NCBI GenBank assembly: GCA_019426215.1
Contig: CM033397.1
Location: forward strand, 28,026,480-28,090,479
DNA length: 64,000 nucleotides
Source: Buddleja alternifolia
Lineage: Eukaryota > Streptophyta > Magnoliopsida > Lamiales > Scrophulariaceae
Direction: 5' to 3'
Shown here: piece after piece, positions 1 through 11,406 of the stretch
Layout of the letters: each line of letters opens with the position of its first letter
Position numbering within the stretch: the first letter of the stretch is position 1
Notes under the pieces: model-generated
Seen by the model: the letters and a program-made list of their open reading frames with translations, nothing else
Told to the model about the DNA's origin: nothing
Databases searched by the model: none
Position numbers and translations under genes: made by a program

Positions 1-236
1 ATCGAAAGATGGATATGCTAAGAGCTAAATGCTTAAAGGAGGAGAAAACAAATATTCGTCTTCAAATTGATCAGAAATGTCATATATGGTACAAACTAAA
101 AAATAAATGACAAATTAATTTATACACTTTAAAATTTTGGGTCAAAATTGTACAATACACGTAGTATAAAGTCACATTCTTTTTCACCCTGGAGACAATC
201 AAAGCCAGGAGAGTAAAAAGATGTGTGATTTGACCG

Positions 237-278
<42 letters not shown>
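237..278. repeat. (TA)n microsatellite
   Basis: An uninterrupted run of alternating T and A, about 42 bp, in AT-rich non-coding DNA. No gene is seen in 1-640 around it. Confidence 0.95.
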
Positions 279-280
<2 letters not shown>

Positions 281-644
281 ACAAAATGCTCGGGGAACTG
301 AAAAACTGTAATTTATGCCTTTTGTATAAGATTAATGTTATAGGTTAAAGAATCATGGGTTAACTTGACTATGAAATTCAAATCATAAATAAAAAATGAT
401 GAAGATAATGAGTCGCTTAGATCAGGATCTTATCGTTACATCAAAGTAATCAAACTTTATTTCTCAGGACTCTATCGGTGTGGAAAAAATTCTCTTTGTG
501 AGAGCTAACTCCACACTTTTTGTGGATATTTCTACCTCGAGCAGCATTAGTTTAACCCAAAGGGTTAGGATAGTTGTGGAAAAACAAAAAAAAAAAATGT
601 ACATAATCTTGGAAATACTAATTTCAGTTTTAGCTTATATTTCA

Positions 645-1254
645 GGAAAAATTACTAAAAAACCCTTAAAATAAACTTTTTACATTCAAAAAACCCATGA
701 AAATATTTGTCAATCCAAAAAAACCCACCCCATCAACTTTTCACTCCAAAAAATCTAACATTTAGGGTTAAGAAACTTATGGACTTAATTACCTTTAGCC
801 TTCTAGATTAAAAATTAATCAATTATAATTTTACAATTAAATTCATTTATTTAAAAATTTTATATTGATAATTGGTACTAATTATGATTTTTAATGTCCG
901 TTTTTTTAATCTTTTTAAAAAAATGTAAACGCATTTTTATAGATACTTACCATATTAAAATCAAAATAAAATTATATACAAATATTTTAAAAAATTAACA
1001 TTACAAAATAAATTTCGTATTTTATGATTCATCAATTTGAAAGAATTTAAGCAAAACGATTCCAATAAGAAAAAATAATTGATCAATTATTAACTTAATA
1101 AATAAAGGATGGTTTAGTCGAAAAAGTTGTTAATCCTCACTTTTAGGGTATTTGGAATGAAAAGTTTGTGGAATGAGTTCCTGAGATTAAAAATATTTTC
1201 ATGAATTTTTTGGATATGAAAAATTATTTTCGGGGGATTTTTTGTAATTTTCCC
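645..1254. mobile_element. MULE-like foldback element with long imperfect terminal inverted repeats
   Basis: The stretch from 645 (ggaaaaattactaaaaaacc) reads as an imperfect inverted copy of the stretch ending at 1254 (ttttttgtaattttccc). The arms stay similar for about 130-150 bp: both contain, in inverted order, blocks on the theme of an AAAACCC run, a CATGAAAATATTT block and an AACTTTTCA block. Plant Mutator-like elements often begin GGGAAAATT. The flanks (TATAT on both sides) give only a weak target-site match, so the ends are provisional. No transposase is present; the interior is AT-rich and non-coding. Confidence 0.55.
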
Positions 1255-1879
1255 TATATGAGGTGTAAAAAAATTAACACATTGCTCCTTCCAGTGAAGT
1301 GATGGAGGAAAACCTTGGCAAAACGATATATGTTTAAATGATGTAAACACATCCAAAATATGATATTAAAAATGGTTCATTTTATGTCAAACACAACTAC
1401 AAAAATTAACTTTAATTTAATACAAAGAGAGTTATAAAATAGTAGAGTACCATTAATTGAACATATATAATGCAATTACAATGATAGCAAAAGATCGAAA
1501 TTTTAATGAAAGCAAATCCAAATTAACTAAATACTTGAAGAAATATAAAGCAATCTAAATTAATTAAAATACTTGAACAAATAGACTATCTTATTGTACA
1601 TTTGTATAATAAGATATTGGAAGATTGGATAAAACTTATTATAAACATAATATACAATCAGTAAACTTTCCATGGAACGATGGTAATATGTGTAATAAAT
1701 GACCTACTATTATCTTTTTGTTTTTTTAAATAAGTAAATGGCCTACTATTTGGACGTGATCTCTTAAATATACATGACAAAATTAAATTACGGATAAACA
1801 TAATTTTATTGACTCCTCTTTCGCAGCAAAAGATAATGGATTCTTAGTGTATTTATATGTATATAACTATTTTTATTTT

Positions 1880-2345
1880 ATTTTTTTGTTGAACCACCCT
1901 AGCGGGGAGGGTGTTTTCGGGCCCCTCATCCCTTCTTTATATCATCAAAAAGAAGAAAGGAATAAACAAGAAGTTCTAACTCCCTAACACAATACTCTAG
2001 AAAAACATGTAAATCAGGAGTACTAACTCCCTTACAATCAATGAAGCATAATATAAATAAAAAGAAAACAAAGAGTACTACTCCCTTACAAAAAAACTTA
2101 AAAATATAAACTAAAACAAAAGTCATTTCCATTGAAAACAAAAGTTAGGAAAGGCTATATCCATGAAATTAATCGCCACGAGAGTACTTGGGAAATCGTT
2201 AATCAAAATCGATGATTCACGATCATCACAAGTTTTATTTGCCAAGAAATCAGCTGCCTTATTTCCTTCTCTATAAATATGAGAGAAACGAATATCCAAC
2301 CTTCTCATCACCCCCCTAATTCGTTGCAGCATGTTTTGCAAAATC
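1880..2345 (-). pseudogene. LINE (non-LTR retrotransposon) 3' remnant with RNase H-like tail
   Basis: On the minus strand, 2341-2123 encodes a short fragment with the pattern FSHIYREGNKAADFLAN. This resembles the C-terminal RNase H segment often found at the end of plant L1-type LINE polyproteins (HxxREGNxxADxLA). Downstream on that strand comes a short spacer and then an A-rich tract (T-rich on the plus strand near 1867-1890), as expected for a 3' UTR and poly(A) tail. Endonuclease and reverse transcriptase are missing, so this is a 5'-truncated dead copy. The family is assigned from one motif only. Confidence 0.55.
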
Positions 2346-3262
2346 CACCTTCCCGGGTTGCTTTAAATAATAAATGACTTTAAATTTCTTATTTTGTGAG
2401 CTCAATTGAAATCTAGGTTTTTCGACATTGAATTGTTTGTTGTGCCTATGATTTTAGCTAGAATTCATGGATCTAGGGCTTTTTGTTGTGTAGATCATTA
2501 ATTTCTTGTTTAGATATACGAGATAGTATTTAGGATTAAGAAATTGAAGATGTGGATATGAAATTGAAGTACCGTAAATCTGTAATGCAAATTGGAATAC
2601 GTTTTTCGTCAATTTCGTGTTTTATGAGCTCAATTTTATGGATCCAAACGTGATATTAGGGTAACCTAGAGAAAACGGGGGATTTTGACTGGTTGTAATA
2701 TGAAGAAATTGAAGATGTATATATAAAAATAAAGTAGTGTAATGCGCATTTCAATAGGAGATTATTTGCACGGAGAATCTTCAATCCCATTAGTTGTATG
2801 CATAATCCTAATACTCAGTTTCTTTCCCTTTTAAAGTTATTAAACCTTTGATAGGTAACTGAAATGTCCTTTGGGTTTACAATCTCTATCTTGCAGTACT
2901 TTCTTGATTGCCGATTCCCCTTCTACTCTCAAGTGCAAATTGATGAAGTACGTAGTGATTTGGTACAATACATTTTCGAATGCGCTTAGAAATGGGGCAT
3001 GGTATGTTGTGAATTGTGACTTGCTGTAAATTGTGATTTGATTTGTTGTATGTAAATTGTGATTAGTTTAATTAGTTGATTGTAAATTCGTGATTTGTTG
3101 GAGTTCATAAAATTTTGTTGTTGGAGTAGAGAATTGGTTATATTGAAGTTTTGGGTTTTTATTATTTCTGTTGAATCTGTTGTGCTGTGCTGATTTGTTG
3201 TGTTGGTTTGTTGAATTTTGTTCTTGTACAGGAAGGTCATAAACTGAGCAGGTAAAATAAAA
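2346..3262. other. Non-coding, no recognisable gene
   Basis: AT-rich sequence without a convincing reading frame. Around 3005-3110 a motif like TGTAAATTGTGATT recurs loosely several times. No promoter or RNA gene was recognised. Confidence 0.6.
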
Positions 3263-3273
3263 ATAATAATATA

Positions 3274-4011
3274 CAGCGGTTAAAAAATTAACAGCTGTAA
3301 TAGGACACCCTATTACAGTGGTTAAAAACCGCTATAATAGGTCTGACCCTTATTACAGTGGTGCCTATTACAGCGGTTGAAACCATTGTAATAGGTGTAA
3401 ATAAACCGTTGTAATAGACATTTTTTGGGGTAGTGTTTAAGTTCAAGTGCAATGGAGGCGACGGTGGCCTCGGGTTGTACGGAGGCGGCGGCGGTGGGTT
3501 GTGCGGTGGCGGTCAGCACGGTGGAAGTGGCGGTCAGCACGGTGGAAGTGGCGGTCAGCGCGGCGGCAGTCAGTGCGGTCGTTCGCGTATGAGAGAGTTA
3601 GCCAAGGAGAAGAGTCGTCCGGTGGTGGCGGTGGCATTCGGTGGCGTGGTGGAAGTGGCAGAGCTTTTGAGAGTGAGGGAGAGAAGTAGCTGCGTTTTGA
3701 GAGTGAGAGAGAGAGAGAAGCAGCAACTGCGTTTTTAATTTGTAATTTGGCCTATTACAGCAATTCACGTAAGAACCGCTGTAATAGGTAAACCTATGTG
3801 AATTGCTGTAATAGGTAAACCTATTACAGCAGTTTTTTTTTATAATCATAACCCACTTTTGTAGTAGTGTTTGTCTATATCCACCCACCACCCTTCTCGA
3901 CCTATTACAGCGGTTCTTACGTGAACCGTTGTAATAGGTAAACCTATTGCAACGATTTTTTTTATAATCGCTGTAATTTGAGCGCTATAATAGCCCACTT
4001 TTATAGTAGTG
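3274..4011 (-). mobile_element. CACTA-type element termini and subterminal repeats (degraded cluster)
   Basis: The region is packed with copies, in both orientations, of a CTATTACAGCGGTT / AACCGCTGTAATAG motif, the short subterminal repeat type of En/Spm (CACTA) elements. Three termini read TAGTG in plus orientation: 3431-3435, 3862-3869 (tagtagtg) and 4004-4011 (atagtagtg). On the minus strand these read CACTA, the diagnostic end. No opposite CACTA end was found upstream, so complete elements cannot be drawn; the cluster looks like overlapping partial copies. No transposase is encoded. The last terminus lies just before the TATA box of the P450 gene. Confidence 0.7.
3440..3738 (+). repeat. 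GC-rich glycine-coding segment with 21-bp tandem repeat
   Basis: A GC-rich island inside the CACTA cluster. It contains about three tandem copies of a 21-bp unit (ggcggtcagcacggtggaag plus t) at 3508-3570. The plus strand is open from 3433 to 3738 and would give a glycine-rich peptide of 101 residues, but such composition is open in several frames, so I do not claim a gene. Its base composition differs sharply from both flanks, which could mean a host gene piece picked up by the element. Confidence 0.55.
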
Positions 4012-4047
4012 TTTGTCTATATCCACCCACCACCCTTCTTGATTGCC

Positions 4048-4055
4048 TATATATA
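4048..4055 (+). promoter_or_regulatory. TATA box of the CYP707A-type gene
   Basis: TATATATA followed by CCC, centred about 55 bp before the ATG at 4107. The spacing leaves a short 5' UTR. It sits 36 bp downstream of the nearest CACTA terminus. Confidence 0.6.
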
Positions 4056-4106
4056 CCCATGTAACCTCGTCGAATTCCTCACTCATCTCAAGAAGGCTAG
4101 AAAGAT

Positions 4107-7100
4107 ATGGACATTTTCTTCGTGCCTGTTTTCTTCTTTCTCCTCACTTTAATTTTATACATATTTTCACTAACATATACTAATAAAAATTATCATGAAA
4201 AGAAATCCAAACTTCCTCCAGGTTCAATGGGGTGGCCTTATGTTGGAGAAACTCTCCAACTCTACTCTCGAGATCCAAATCTCTTTTTGTCTACCAGACA
4301 AAAAAGGTTTTCTTCTTCTCTTCTCTTTTCAATGATTATTTTCACCCTCATTTTAAGGAAAATTCTTGTTCAAACCTGATTTGGTTCAGTGCAGATGGGA
4401 TCTTCTATTAATTGCAACTCTCATTGCATTTTTTATTGCAAGGTTTTAAGTGAATAACGTGTGTCTAATAAAAAATCTAACAATTACTTATTTAAACACA
4501 CAAGACACGTGTTATTCACATAATACTCAAGATGCAACATGAGTTGCAATAGAAAATCTCGTTTGGGTTTAAATAAGGAGAAGATTAATTAATTTGTTAT
4601 CTAGGTACGGAGAAATATTCAAGACTCACATCCTAGGTTGTCCTTGTATCATGCTGGCAAGCCCGGATGCGGCCCGGTTCGTGTTGGTAGCTCAGTCGCA
4701 CTTGTTCAAGCCCACGTATCCCAAGAGCAAGGAAAATCTGATCGGGCCGTCGGCTTTGTTTTTCCACCAGGGGGAGTACCATATGCGCCTCAGGAAGCTC
4801 GTCCAGGGCTCGTTGTACCCCGAGACCATTCGCAAGCTGGTGGGTGATATCGAAGCATTAACGCTTTCTGCATTGAATTCATGGGTTGATCATGGCCGAG
4901 TTATTAACACTTACAATGAGATGAAAAAGGTTGGTTCATTTATTGCAATAGTGCATGCTTAGCAGATATCAAAATGTTTGTTTCAAATGTTAATTTGTGT
5001 TGCCTTCCTACAGCTTTCTTTTGAAGTAGGTATACTGGCTTTATTTGGTCATCTTGAGCCCCATTATAAAGAAGAATTGAAGATGAACTATATGATAGTA
5101 GATAAAGGTTACAATTCATTTCCCACAAATTTACCTGGCACGCGATACCGAAATGCAATCAAGGTAAGGGGTAAAAATGTATTTTACCTATTTTATATTT
5201 TCAGTTGAATTAATTATCATTTTTACTCATATATGCATATATATATATACAATCACTAATCATTGAAGGCAAGGAAGAAGCTAAGTGAAATACTTAATAC
5301 AATAACTAGAGAAAGGAAGGAAAAGAAACTACTTGAGAAGAACCTCTTAAGCTGTCTTTTGAATTCCAAAGATGATAAAGGTGAAATCTTAAGTGAGGAT
5401 CAAATTGGTGATAACATTATTGGAGTGCTTTTTGCTGCACAAGACACCACGGCAAGTGCCATGACATGGATTCTCAAATACCTACACGACAACCCGAAAC
5501 TTCTAGAAGTTGTCAAGGTACGTACTGATCGAGCCAGAATTCTTAATTTTAAAGGAAACGAACTAGATAGACATTTATTTTGCATCGTGATTTAGGAATT
5601 AGAGGCTTATAGTGTCATCGTCTTCTTGATTTTAATTATTGTTAATTAATACGCTATTAAATTCGAGTCGAACATCTTCTAATCATCGTGTTTGATATTT
5701 AAGTGAGCAGGCTGAACAGAAGGTGATTTATGGATCAAATGGCAACGGAAAGAGCCATTTGACATGGCATCGGACAAGAAATATGCCATTTACTCACAAG
5801 GTATTGTTTGGTTATGAGAGCAGTTACCACTTCTCTATTTTTTCACACACTTCATATGTTGTTACTTGAAGTAAAATTCCAATGTGAAAATTTAATTTCC
5901 AGGTTATTTTGGAGAGTTTAAGAATGGCTAGCATTATCTCTTTCACATTCAGAGAGGCCGTAACAGATGTAGAATACAAAGGTGCATTTTATAATTAATT
6001 AATCCATTTTCAAACAATTATTGTCAAATTATATATATGTGATATGATTAATTAATAATAAAGCCACTTTCTTGGTAAAAATAAGATTTTTAGAAAATTA
6101 ATTATTACTGTGATATTGGTTCAGGGTACCTTATTCCAAAGGGATGGAAAGTGATGCCCTTGTTCACGAATATTCATCACAATCCAGAATTCTTTGCTGA
6201 CCCCCAAAAATTTCATCCATCAAGATTTGAGGTACGATTTTATATTCCAATTAAAATTATTATTTCTCTCTTTTTTGTTAGGGTAAAAGTAGAGGAATGA
6301 GCGATCAGTATAACTAGCACCTTGTAGGCGCGATCATGAGAGTTACCGGCCAACATCAAGAAATGTTCAGACTTAGCCATATTATAGCCCTTCACTACCC
6401 AACACACAATGGTTTGAAACTGTTAAGAGTGGTATCAATGGTGTATAAAGAAAATAAACAGTAAATTAAAATCAACCATAAAATTATACGTGTATCACAT
6501 ATTTATCCACGTAACAGAAGATGTTTCGCCTGGCTAAAATTTTTAAGCCAATTTATGATCTCAAATATTTTATGAGATATTTTTGGAACTTGTAAAAAGT
6601 TGGATTGAAGCTATTGAAGTGGAGTGATGATATAAAATCAAGTATAACCGTAAGAAGTAATTAGTGACAATCTTGTAACTTCTGGGGTCAAATCAAAAAG
6701 GAATTCGTTAAGATCTTAAAACTAACCCTAGGTTAATTTTTTTCCTATAGGTTAAAAGTTTTATAAAATCCTAACATCTTATTTTTTAGCTGACTGACTA
6801 CTCCTAAGAATTTTACCCAACACTTTGCAATATCTTACAAGTTCTTATCTCATGTGATTGTATAGAATGTTCTAAGCCACATGTAAGCTCAGCCCAACAT
6901 TCTCTAGTTTAGATAAACAATAAGTAGAATGACTAGAATGCCCTTCAAAATTCCTTTTACATTACCTTCTTTTTTTATGAGCAAGAAACAATAGCAATGT
7001 TATTAAGCCGGAAAATCAGAAATAACAGAGTGAACAATATATGAAGGACGGACCACATCCCCTTCGATATCCACAACTGGGCTACGAGCTAAAAGATGAG

Positions 7101-8135
7101 ATGGGAAATTACCTAGCCGACGAACGAAACTAAAAGAAACATAATGGGACGAAGCATGGATTCAATTAAAATTTCTTCCCCGTATTTTTTTTCATTCTAT
7201 TCTCTTCTGTCTTAATATCAAACGCGGATTAATTGTTAGGCATCTCTGCTTACATATAAAAACGTACGATTTCAACAATAATGTTAAATATATTTTGTTT
7301 GTTACGTACGTAGGATGCGCCGAAACCAAACACGTTTATGCCATTTGGGAGTGGAGTGCATGCCTGTCCTGGTAACGAACTTGCAAAGCTAGAGATGCTC
7401 ATTCTGGTACACCACCTTACCTCTCACTTCAGGTATTATTCTACTCTCTAAAGTCTAAACTAAACCACATTTGTTTCACTCACTTTCTTCATGTTAATTA
7501 AAATCAATAATATTTCCTTTTTTTCCTTTAAACGAATTATAACTTTGTTCCTTGATAATCAAATTGAATCTCATATAAAAAAATTGTCTAGAGAAATCTT
7601 GCAAAATATAAGTGTGACACCACATATAAGTAAGGATGCAAGAGCCAAGTTTTGCATTAAGACCTATTTGTCTGCAATAATGTGTGTTTAAAATGTAAAC
7701 AAAAAAAAAATGTACGTTTTAGAAAGATAAATTCTAGCTCAAATCAAATTTTGTTGACCGTTCGATCTGAACAAGATTTTATGTGTTAATTTGAGGCAAC
7801 CCTGAGGACGTGTTGCATTAAAACCTATTTGTATGTGTCAAATTATGTTTAAACAGGTCAATTCTAGCTCAGATCAAATTTGTTGACAACTCAATCTGAT
7901 TAAGATCTCGTTTATGTGTTAATTTGAGACAATCTCGACAATGAATCTATGATAGAATCTATATGAAAGATAAATAAGTTAAGTGGTATATGATATTTGA
8001 CATATGGTGATGATTACGGTTTGTAGGTATGAAGTGGTGGGATCTCAAAGTGGGATTCAGTATGGTCCATTTCCAGTCCCATTGCATGGTCTCCCAGCCA
8101 GATTCTTCAAGCAACAATGGACCAACCAGCCATGA
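4107..8135 (+). CDS. CYP707A: Cytochrome P450 CYP707A-like, abscisic acid 8'-hydroxylase (nine exons)
   Basis: Exons read by splice sites and frame: 4107-4306, 4605-4929, 5014-5163, 5269-5517, 5711-5800, 5903-5981, 6125-6231, 7314-7432, 8027-8135. They sum to 1428 nt, 475 residues, which matches the family length. All introns start GT and end AG, and phases agree throughout. Visible features are an N-terminal hydrophobic membrane anchor, a proline-rich hinge (KLPPGSMGWPYVGE), the I-helix oxygen-activation motif AAQDTTAS (exon 4), the K-helix ExxR as ESLR (exon 6), a PERF-like FHPSRFE (end of exon 7) and the heme-cysteine loop PFGSGVHACPG (exon 8). Close resemblance along the whole length to CYP707A places it in abscisic acid catabolism: 8'-hydroxylation on the ER membrane, leading to phaseic acid. 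Family assignment is recognition; activity and subtype are inferred. It is the only intact host gene here. Confidence 0.93.
6964..7165 (-). pseudogene. LINE RNase H-like remnant inside CYP707A intron 7
   Basis: The minus strand over about 7150-6995 reads a peptide containing FVRRLGNFPSHLLAR, similar to the VRRxGNxxAHxLA segment at the end of plant LINE polyproteins. It is followed on that strand by an A-rich tract (ttctttttttatgagc on the plus strand at 6968). It lies antisense in the longest intron (6232-7313). It is too short to act and should be removed by splicing. Confidence 0.5.
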
Positions 8136-8430
8136 AGTGTCACATTTCTTAACCTAATTTACTACTATTTCTTTTTCTTTTTTGGCTCTTTGTTTTCAAA
8201 CTCATTTCCCTTCAAGCTCACTTGGGGATTAAGATTGAAAGAGGTTATTTATATTGAATTTAGATGAAATTCAAATTAATGTCTCTATCAATTACATCTA
8301 GCAAGAATTGTACTATTTTATTATCAATGAAACAAAAAAGGGTTGAATTCGATTGAGCATAATTTTTATTATCCATTAATTGTTGGGATTTTCACCTGCA
8401 TATTATTAAAAAATAATAAATGTGTTGGGA
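8136..8430. other. 3' flank of the P450 gene
   Basis: Non-coding AT-rich sequence after the TGA stop; the transcript 3' UTR is expected here. A possible weak polyadenylation region lies near 8325-8335 (tatcaatgaaac), but no canonical AATAAA was chosen. Confidence 0.5.
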
Positions 8431-8440
8431 AATGAAGAAA

Positions 8441-9821
8441 GGGAAAATAACAATTTGATCTCATATAATAGGGGTCAACTTTGGGACAGTGTTTTTTTCA
8501 ACTTGAAATTAAGTCCTTTATATTTTTATTTTATGGCAATTTCAATCCTCAGAGTAGCAATTCTAGTCCTCCGGACCAAAAAATTCTAAAAATTAGAATT
8601 TGCATCTAATTTGGGGATTTTTTGAAATTTGGAGGGAAATTTGGGGGCTTTTGCTAAGAGTTTATATTTATATAGTTATATAAACACACAACACATACTC
8701 ACAACAATAATATTCAAATAATAATATATAATCCTTACTGATTAAACTTAGCAATTTTGACTCTCAAATAAATTATAAAATCTCTTTTAACTTATTTTGA
8801 CTCTTATATATATAAACATCTATTATAACATGAATTTGACTTATTGTAAAGTATTATATAAAAACAACTTCATGTTCCTCTCAAATTAAAAAAATAACTT
8901 TTCATTAATTATAAAATTCTCGTTACTCTGTGATTTTTATTTAGTATTTTAAATTTGACTGGAAGCTTTTATTAAATAATATAAAGTATTCATGTGTCTG
9001 TAACATGTCGGTTACACCTCCAGACGCATGCAATGTTGCATCCATTTTTTTTTCTTTAAATTTCGAGATAATTTGTGGCTATATTCACTTCATATCCTTC
9101 CTTGTATGCATCTCCAATGAGTATATCTGAGCTATGGAAAGTTATTTTTTGAACATATTATCTTAATCTTTTAGAAAATATTTTGACTCTCATACTTCAA
9201 AATAATTTTATTATTTTGAACATATTTTAAAGTATGACAAATTCATAAATAAATAAATAAGAACATGTGATTATGAAGCTATAAATTAATTAAATATATT
9301 CTTACTATGACATTCAGATATGTGAATTTTATTTTTATTATGTATGTATATATATTGTATACATACATTATTTAATGATTTAAACTTATATTAGTTCATG
9401 ATACTTTAAAAATGTGAGTGTTAATGAGCAAAGAAAAAATTAATACAAGTATGAAAAATACAAAAAAATTAGTTTTAGACATTGTTTAGTGGTTTTTGTT
9501 ATTATATTTTAATTTTCAATATATCTATGTAAATATATTTTGACAAACTTGTATTTTAGCAAGATAATTTTTATATTATGCATCTCAAATAGATGCACAA
9601 TAATTATTTTTCCCCCGAAATCAACAAAAACTCCAATTTTTCCTCCAAAATTCGAAAAATTCCAATTCTTAGAATTTTCCAGCTTGAAAGATCAAAATTG
9701 TTACTCCGAGGATTGAAATTGACACAAAATTAAAAGATAAAAGATTTAATTGTAATTTGAAAAAAATAATATCCTAAAATTGTCATCCCTTAATATATAC
9801 GATCAAAATTGCAATTTTTCC
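8441..9821. mobile_element. Mutator-like (MULE) non-autonomous element, 1381 bp, with TSD
   Basis: The left end (gggaaaataacaatttgatc) and right end (gatcaaaattgcaatttttcc) are inverted copies, and the similarity continues inward for about 200 bp on each side. For example, a block ending CAATCCTC.GAGTA.CAATT at 8540-8570 matches the inverse of 9690-9715. Flanks carry a 10-bp direct duplication with one mismatch: aatgaagaaa at 8431-8440 and aatggagaaa at 9822-9831. Long inverted repeats starting GGGAAAA with a 9-10 bp duplication fit the Mutator superfamily. The interior (about 8660-9590) is AT-rich with no transposase frame, so movement would need help in trans. Confidence 0.8.
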
Positions 9822-9831
9822 AATGGAGAAA

Positions 9832-10134
9832 TTCAATGTTGAATGAAAGTTATCATGAGTACGACGATGATGTTGATGTTGTTCCATATGTGAAGGCCAA
9901 GTGTCAACGGGTCTGCCTTTTTGTTGTTCCCATAAAGTTAGCTTTGTTTGCGATGTGACGCTACGAAAGAAACATGCGTTGGGTGGGGTTTATTGGTCAT
10001 GTGAAAGCCCTCAGCTGGAGAGCACACTTGCAAAGAATATATCACTTTGTTGGCCGCAAATTTTCAAGATCATGCCCTTGAGGGCTAACACTTTTACACT
10101 GCTAAAATATGGCTCTTATAATTACAATGATTGA
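9832..10134. other. Unassigned sequence between two transposable elements
   Basis: A 77-codon open frame (9901-10134, plus) exists but shows no family likeness, so I do not call a gene. Confidence 0.5.
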
Positions 10135-10136
10135 AT

Positions 10137-10690
10137 TACGTCTCTCAAATTGATCTCTAAAACAATTTTGGTCTCCTATTTATTGAACTCTGCAAAAATG
10201 ATTTGAAATGTTAAAATTTTAAACAGATTTGGTCCATACCGTTAGCTTCCGTCTAAAAATTAATGAAATAGTCGCATGTGAGCTCAAATTGGGGGAATTT
10301 GATCGATTTTGGCTCTGAACATATCAATTAGCACAATCTACATCCATTTGTATCTAATTACAGGGGGAAATCTCATAATTAGGGTTTATAAAAATAGATA
10401 ATTTATAAAAAATTAGGGTTTTAAAAAAGTTGAGAAAATTTGAGTTGGACTACGGTTCGAATGGTATGATTTGGGAGTATTTATTAAGACGCTTAGAATG
10501 TTTGATGAAATGAAATAAGATTCCACCCATTTTCCCCAATTTGAGCTCATTTCCTTAACTCTTGGACAAAAAGTTAACAACAGGAATCAAATTTATTTAA
10601 TATTGGAACATTTAGGCCCATTTTTGTCAAGTCCGAAAATGAGAGACCAAATATGTAATTCTTCCCATTTCAACTTGTGGGATATTTTGT
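10137..10690. mobile_element. MITE-like inverted-repeat element
   Basis: Left arm (about 10137-10300) and right arm (about 10525-10690) are imperfect inverted copies. GAATTAC...TTTGGTCTC near the left end mirrors the right end, and gagctcaaattggggg at 10279-10294 mirrors the ccccaatttgagctc block at 10534-10548. No coding capacity and no clear target duplication, so the exact ends and superfamily are uncertain. Confidence 0.45.
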
Positions 10691-10986
10691 CGATCTCTAG
10701 TTCAATCTTCCATTTTAGTTTGGTGTTATTACGTTTTAGAGTAATGCTATATACCACAATTTTCATATAACCCATTTTTTAATTTTCTTTTGATTTAGAA
10801 GGTATTGATTGACTAAATCCATCAAAATTAAATAATTATAATGACTACTTGTCAAAACAAGTGGAGGTGAAAAAAAGAGTGGTACGAAAATGATGATATA
10901 TAACACTTTCCATACAAAAACTTAAGAACTGGATTCAAGAATTTTGTCCTGAAATTATGGTGGTATGTGGGGCTCTCAGCAACCCG

Positions 10987-11004
10987 TGGTATCAAAACCA
11001 GGTT
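10987..11004 (+). promoter_or_regulatory. EPRV_1 minus-strand primer binding site (tRNA-Met-like)
   Basis: TGGTATCAAAACCAGG differs at two positions from TGGTATCAGAGCCAGG, the initiator-methionine tRNA complement used by caulimovirids to prime reverse transcription. It lies in the terminally redundant part of the genome, where expected. Confidence 0.65.
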
Positions 11005-11406
11005 TCGTTTTTTTGTTGTTCCTGGAGGATTGTTAGTTTTGTATAAGTGATTGACGAAAGAGATGGTGAGTAGAGGAAACACTGTTTTACCCATGTCAAA
11101 CACTAATAATCCTTCAAATAGTTCTGTGAGCCAACTTCTTCATGTTGCCTCCTCCCTTTCCCTTCCATGTCATTCATCCAGCAAAATTGACAAAGTTGTA
11201 GAGTATTCTACAATACTAGAGCTATAATAGAACAAGTTGTTTCCTCTATTATAAGTCATTACAATATTTACAGAAAAAGAGGGATTTGTACCCTCTTATC
11301 CTCCAGATATCCCAAACTAAAAAAATCAATCTTAACCTCAAAAATAGATCACTGTTCTCTACTAGCTACCACCAGTGAACAATATGTTACTCTCTCTAAT
11401 TTTTTA

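Noticed and set aside
3433..3738. 101-codon glycine-rich open frame
   Set aside because: Low-complexity GC-rich repeats are open in several frames on both strands; no start context, no family likeness.
7491..7691. 66-codon frame inside intron 8 of the P450 gene
   Set aside because: AT-rich intronic sequence; splice phases of neighbouring exons work only when it is removed.
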